NCBI GenBank assembly: GCA_030765125.1
Contig: JAVCDD010000367.1
Location: forward strand, 1 to 43,418
Length of the DNA stretch: 43,418 nucleotides
Source of the DNA: Candidatus Hatepunaea meridiana
GTDB lineage: Bacteria > Electryoneota > AABM5-125-24 > Hatepunaeales > Hatepunaeaceae
Direction of reading: 5' to 3'
Below, piece after piece: positions 41,979 to 43,418 of this stretch (position 1 is its first letter; the number at the start of each line of letters is the position of its first letter). The notes beneath the pieces are model-generated. The model was not told where the DNA came from, made no database searches, and saw nothing but the letters and a program-made list of their open reading frames with translations. The translations under genes and the position numbers were made by a program.

Positions 41979-42329
41979 ATTGATAAACAGTTTTTTAAAT
42001 TTTTCACTTAAGGATTTTCGAAGTCTATTTGCTTCGATTCTGACTTTACTTATGTTGGCATCCGGTCGCATTATTATGACCATAATACCGATATATACAT
42101 ACGATATGGAAATGACTGCGTTTTCAGTTTCACACTGTGTCCATTCCCAATAATCCATAGTATCCACGCCAATTTTTTCCATCAATTGTTTAACCATCAG
42201 GGCGGAATGCGGCGCAATCCGTTCGGGCGCTGAACCAGCTTGAGATACAACCAGACCGTCCTTATCCACAATTAACGAGCATTCGACACCGTAAATGGTG
42301 GTTATTTTGTCCAACCAATCGCTTCTCAT
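41976..42329 (-). CDS. Roadblock/LC7-domain protein (MglB-like)
   Basis: 117 residues, a single roadblock fold: CSLIVDKDGLVVSQAG, ALMVKQLMEKIG, then VISISYVYIGIMVIIMRPDAN and a C-terminal helix. MglB-type roadblock dimers are GTPase-activating partners of MglA; this is the closest match in the operon and lies directly before mglA. The start overlaps the upstream stop by 1 nt (TGATG). Confidence 0.85.
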   Translation of the reverse strand: MRSDWLDKITTIYGVECSLIVDKDGLVVSQAGSAPERIAPHSALMVKQLMEKIGVDTMDYWEWTQCETENAVISISYVYIGIMVIIMRPDANISKVRIEANRLRKSLSEKFKKLFIN

Positions 42330-42730
42330 CAGGTAAGCTCCGCTTTCAAGGTGTTCTCAAGTAATCTAATATACTTCTCTGATTTACCATTCGGTTTAAA
42401 TTCTTCCTCATCCCAGTACATCAACAATATAAAGCACTCATTGCGTTCCACGGTGATTACCTCATCATCAAAAAAGAAAGCCACCCGTGAAGGCGCAATA
42501 CCACGAAAGGATTTAACGCTACTGTAGACATCACGCGCCAATTCCACCGCTTCCGCACATTCTTCATCGTCAATAATAAATGCAAAAGATGCAACACTCG
42601 ACATCTGCATAATCGGGAGCCCTTGTGTGTTCAGGACGAGAATGCGATGTGGTCCCTTAACCTTGGGGAATTTCTTCTTGGCAGCTTCCAGATTCTGAAA
42701 CGAACGTGAACTTTTATAACTATCGTTCAT
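42329..42730 (-). CDS. Roadblock-like small protein
   Basis: 133 residues. ILVLNTQGLPIMQMSS and VITVERNECFILLMYWDEE fit the strand pattern of a roadblock/LC7-like fold, with a helix between (DEECAEAVELARDVYSSV). It overlaps the next gene by 1 nt and follows the first by 9 bp. The family is likely but not assured. It may pair with the other small roadblock-fold proteins of the operon. Confidence 0.7.
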   Translation of the reverse strand: MNDSYKSSRSFQNLEAAKKKFPKVKGPHRILVLNTQGLPIMQMSSVASFAFIIDDEECAEAVELARDVYSSVKSFRGIAPSRVAFFFDDEVITVERNECFILLMYWDEEEFKPNGKSEKYIRLLENTLKAELT

Positions 42731-42739
42731 TTATAACCC

Positions 42740-43204
42740 TTAATATCTACTTGATTTATGAACATATTTCTTTCGCAAAAGGCTGCGCAGGCTGCGAATG
42801 CGCTTACATAATTTCATAGACATATACCCGCTGGGGATACCACGATAGAAGGCGGCAATCAAATATAATTTTTCACATGAAGCAATATAGAGTATCTCAT
42901 TCTCAAGTTCGACTGTAACTTGAGAAGGTCCTGGGGTTTCAATATTAATCATGAATTCATTAATAATTCCTGATAAGCGGAAGAAGTCAAGAGTTCTATA
43001 ATCATCATTATCAATACGATCTGCATCCGGACCGATTGGATCAGACAATCTCTCGCCTTCTATGCTGATTGCATAAGTATATTTAAGTTGTGACCAGGTT
43101 GATAAATCCTGAAGAATCACTTTTAAGCGGTTTTGCCACTTCATATCAAGTGATTTTCTGGCTGAATTTGTTAATACGGGTTCTTCCAGATTTTTCTTAG
43201 TCAA
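42740..43204 (-). CDS. Roadblock-like small protein, first gene of the polarity operon
   Basis: 154 residues. The C-terminal half (VTVELENEILYIASCEKLYL, IAAFYRGIPSGYMSMKLCKR) has the strand-helix pattern of roadblock proteins; the N-terminal half is less typical. The frame starts with TTG at 43204, preceded by GGAG; an internal ATG exists 20 codons later. As first gene it defines the promoter region of the operon in 43205-43411. Confidence 0.6.
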   Translation of the reverse strand: MTKKNLEEPVLTNSARKSLDMKWQNRLKVILQDLSTWSQLKYTYAISIEGERLSDPIGPDADRIDNDDYRTLDFFRLSGIINEFMINIETPGPSQVTVELENEILYIASCEKLYLIAAFYRGIPSGYMSMKLCKRIRSLRSLLRKKYVHKSSRY

Positions 43205-43411
43205 AATGTCTCCAGGGGCTCATTATTCACTATAAATTATCATAGAAATATAGAAATTAAATGGAGCTTTGTCAAGTAGGTTATCGGTTTATTACTGAAG
43301 TTTCGCACCATAGAAATTGGGCGTTTTTAAGGGGTTTTTAGTATAGAAACCGACCCATAATTTGTTATATTGTAGTTAGTTACAACAACATTCCAAAAAG
43401 GAGCAGGAATC
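43205..43411. promoter_or_regulatory. Divergent promoter region
   Basis: A 207-bp AT-rich gap between the roadblock/MglA operon (minus) and a gene starting at the right edge (plus). TTGTTATATTGTAG near 43363 is a candidate promoter core for the plus-strand gene. No certain sigma-54 or repressor site is seen. Confidence 0.45.
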
Positions 43412-43418
43412 GTGGCTA
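43412..43418 (+). CDS. 5' end of a gene leaving the window
   Basis: GTG-GCT at the right edge, with the strong SD AAGGAG (43398-43403) 8 nt upstream. Only two codons are visible. Confidence 0.45.

Overview
The window looks like chromosome from an uncultivated, Gram-negative member of the FCB superphylum (Fibrobacterota-Chlorobiota-Bacteroidota and related candidate phyla). Three large secreted proteins end in the type IX secretion sorting tail (a PNPFN motif followed by a beta-rich tail). Lipoboxes, DUF6588 and FadL/TraF-like outer-membrane proteins fit the same picture. No transposase, integrase, phage structural gene or CRISPR array is visible. A finer taxonomic call cannot be made from sequence alone.

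Layout. 1-5.8 kb: a divergent partial gene, then a large fusion of a type-1 periplasmic binding domain, a beta-rich domain and an MscS channel, then a three-gene inositol cluster (inositol-phosphate synthase, inositol monophosphatase, SDR dehydrogenase). 5.9-8.7 kb: tRNA-Ser(GCT), a small protein made of four MshEN-like repeats, an anti-sigma kinase/STAS antagonist pair and a metallo-beta-lactamase-fold hydrolase. 9-12.2 kb: an envelope operon of a TPR lipoprotein, a barrel gene broken by one in-frame TGA, and a DUF6588 protein. 12.4-17.4 kb: methyltransferase, URO-D family protein, (alpha/alpha)6-type glycosidase-like protein and DUF3795 protein, separated by dense repeats. 17.5-24.3 kb: an accessory, all-minus-strand stretch with a sacsin/Hsp90-type ATPase carrying a C-terminal DUF3883 (NOV) domain, a HepT-MntA (HEPN-MNT) toxin-antitoxin pair, a small membrane protein, a GNAT acetyltransferase and a lipoprotein alpha/beta hydrolase. 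24.6-36.2 kb: secreted proteins (a cadherin-like T9SS protein behind a textbook sigma-54 promoter, a subtilase and a 1719-residue C25/gingipain-like protein), plus a cyclophilin lipoprotein and a PduO-type cobalamin adenosyltransferase. 36.2-43.2 kb: a six-gene minus-strand operon of three small roadblock-fold proteins, an MglA-type GTPase with an unusual proline-rich tail, a roadblock protein with a long acidic tail, and a receiver-PATAN protein with a long acidic linker. It is probably a cell-polarity or motility switch.

The most striking theme is repeats. At least eight families of short palindromic or MITE-like elements fill almost every intergenic gap. One MITE copy is nested in a hairpin repeat whose empty version is also in the window, giving an internal insertion-site comparison. 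Several families also occur inside genes in a fixed reading frame. A palindrome encodes QVL-x-x-D-(A/T)-T in up to three proteins, another repeat encodes the IPAKAGIQ peptide, and a third encodes VSVPACD, mostly within disordered linkers of the MglA operon. Next to the IPAKAGIQ-type repeat, the flanking DNA has expanded into tandem arrays, both in a gene (18-bp units encoding SVTPEP-like hexapeptides) and outside genes (18-20-bp units). The leading candidates for something undescribed are the ligand-binding/MscS fusion channel, the roadblock/MglA/PATAN operon with repeat-built linkers, and the ATPase-NOV protein beside the HEPN-MNT pair.
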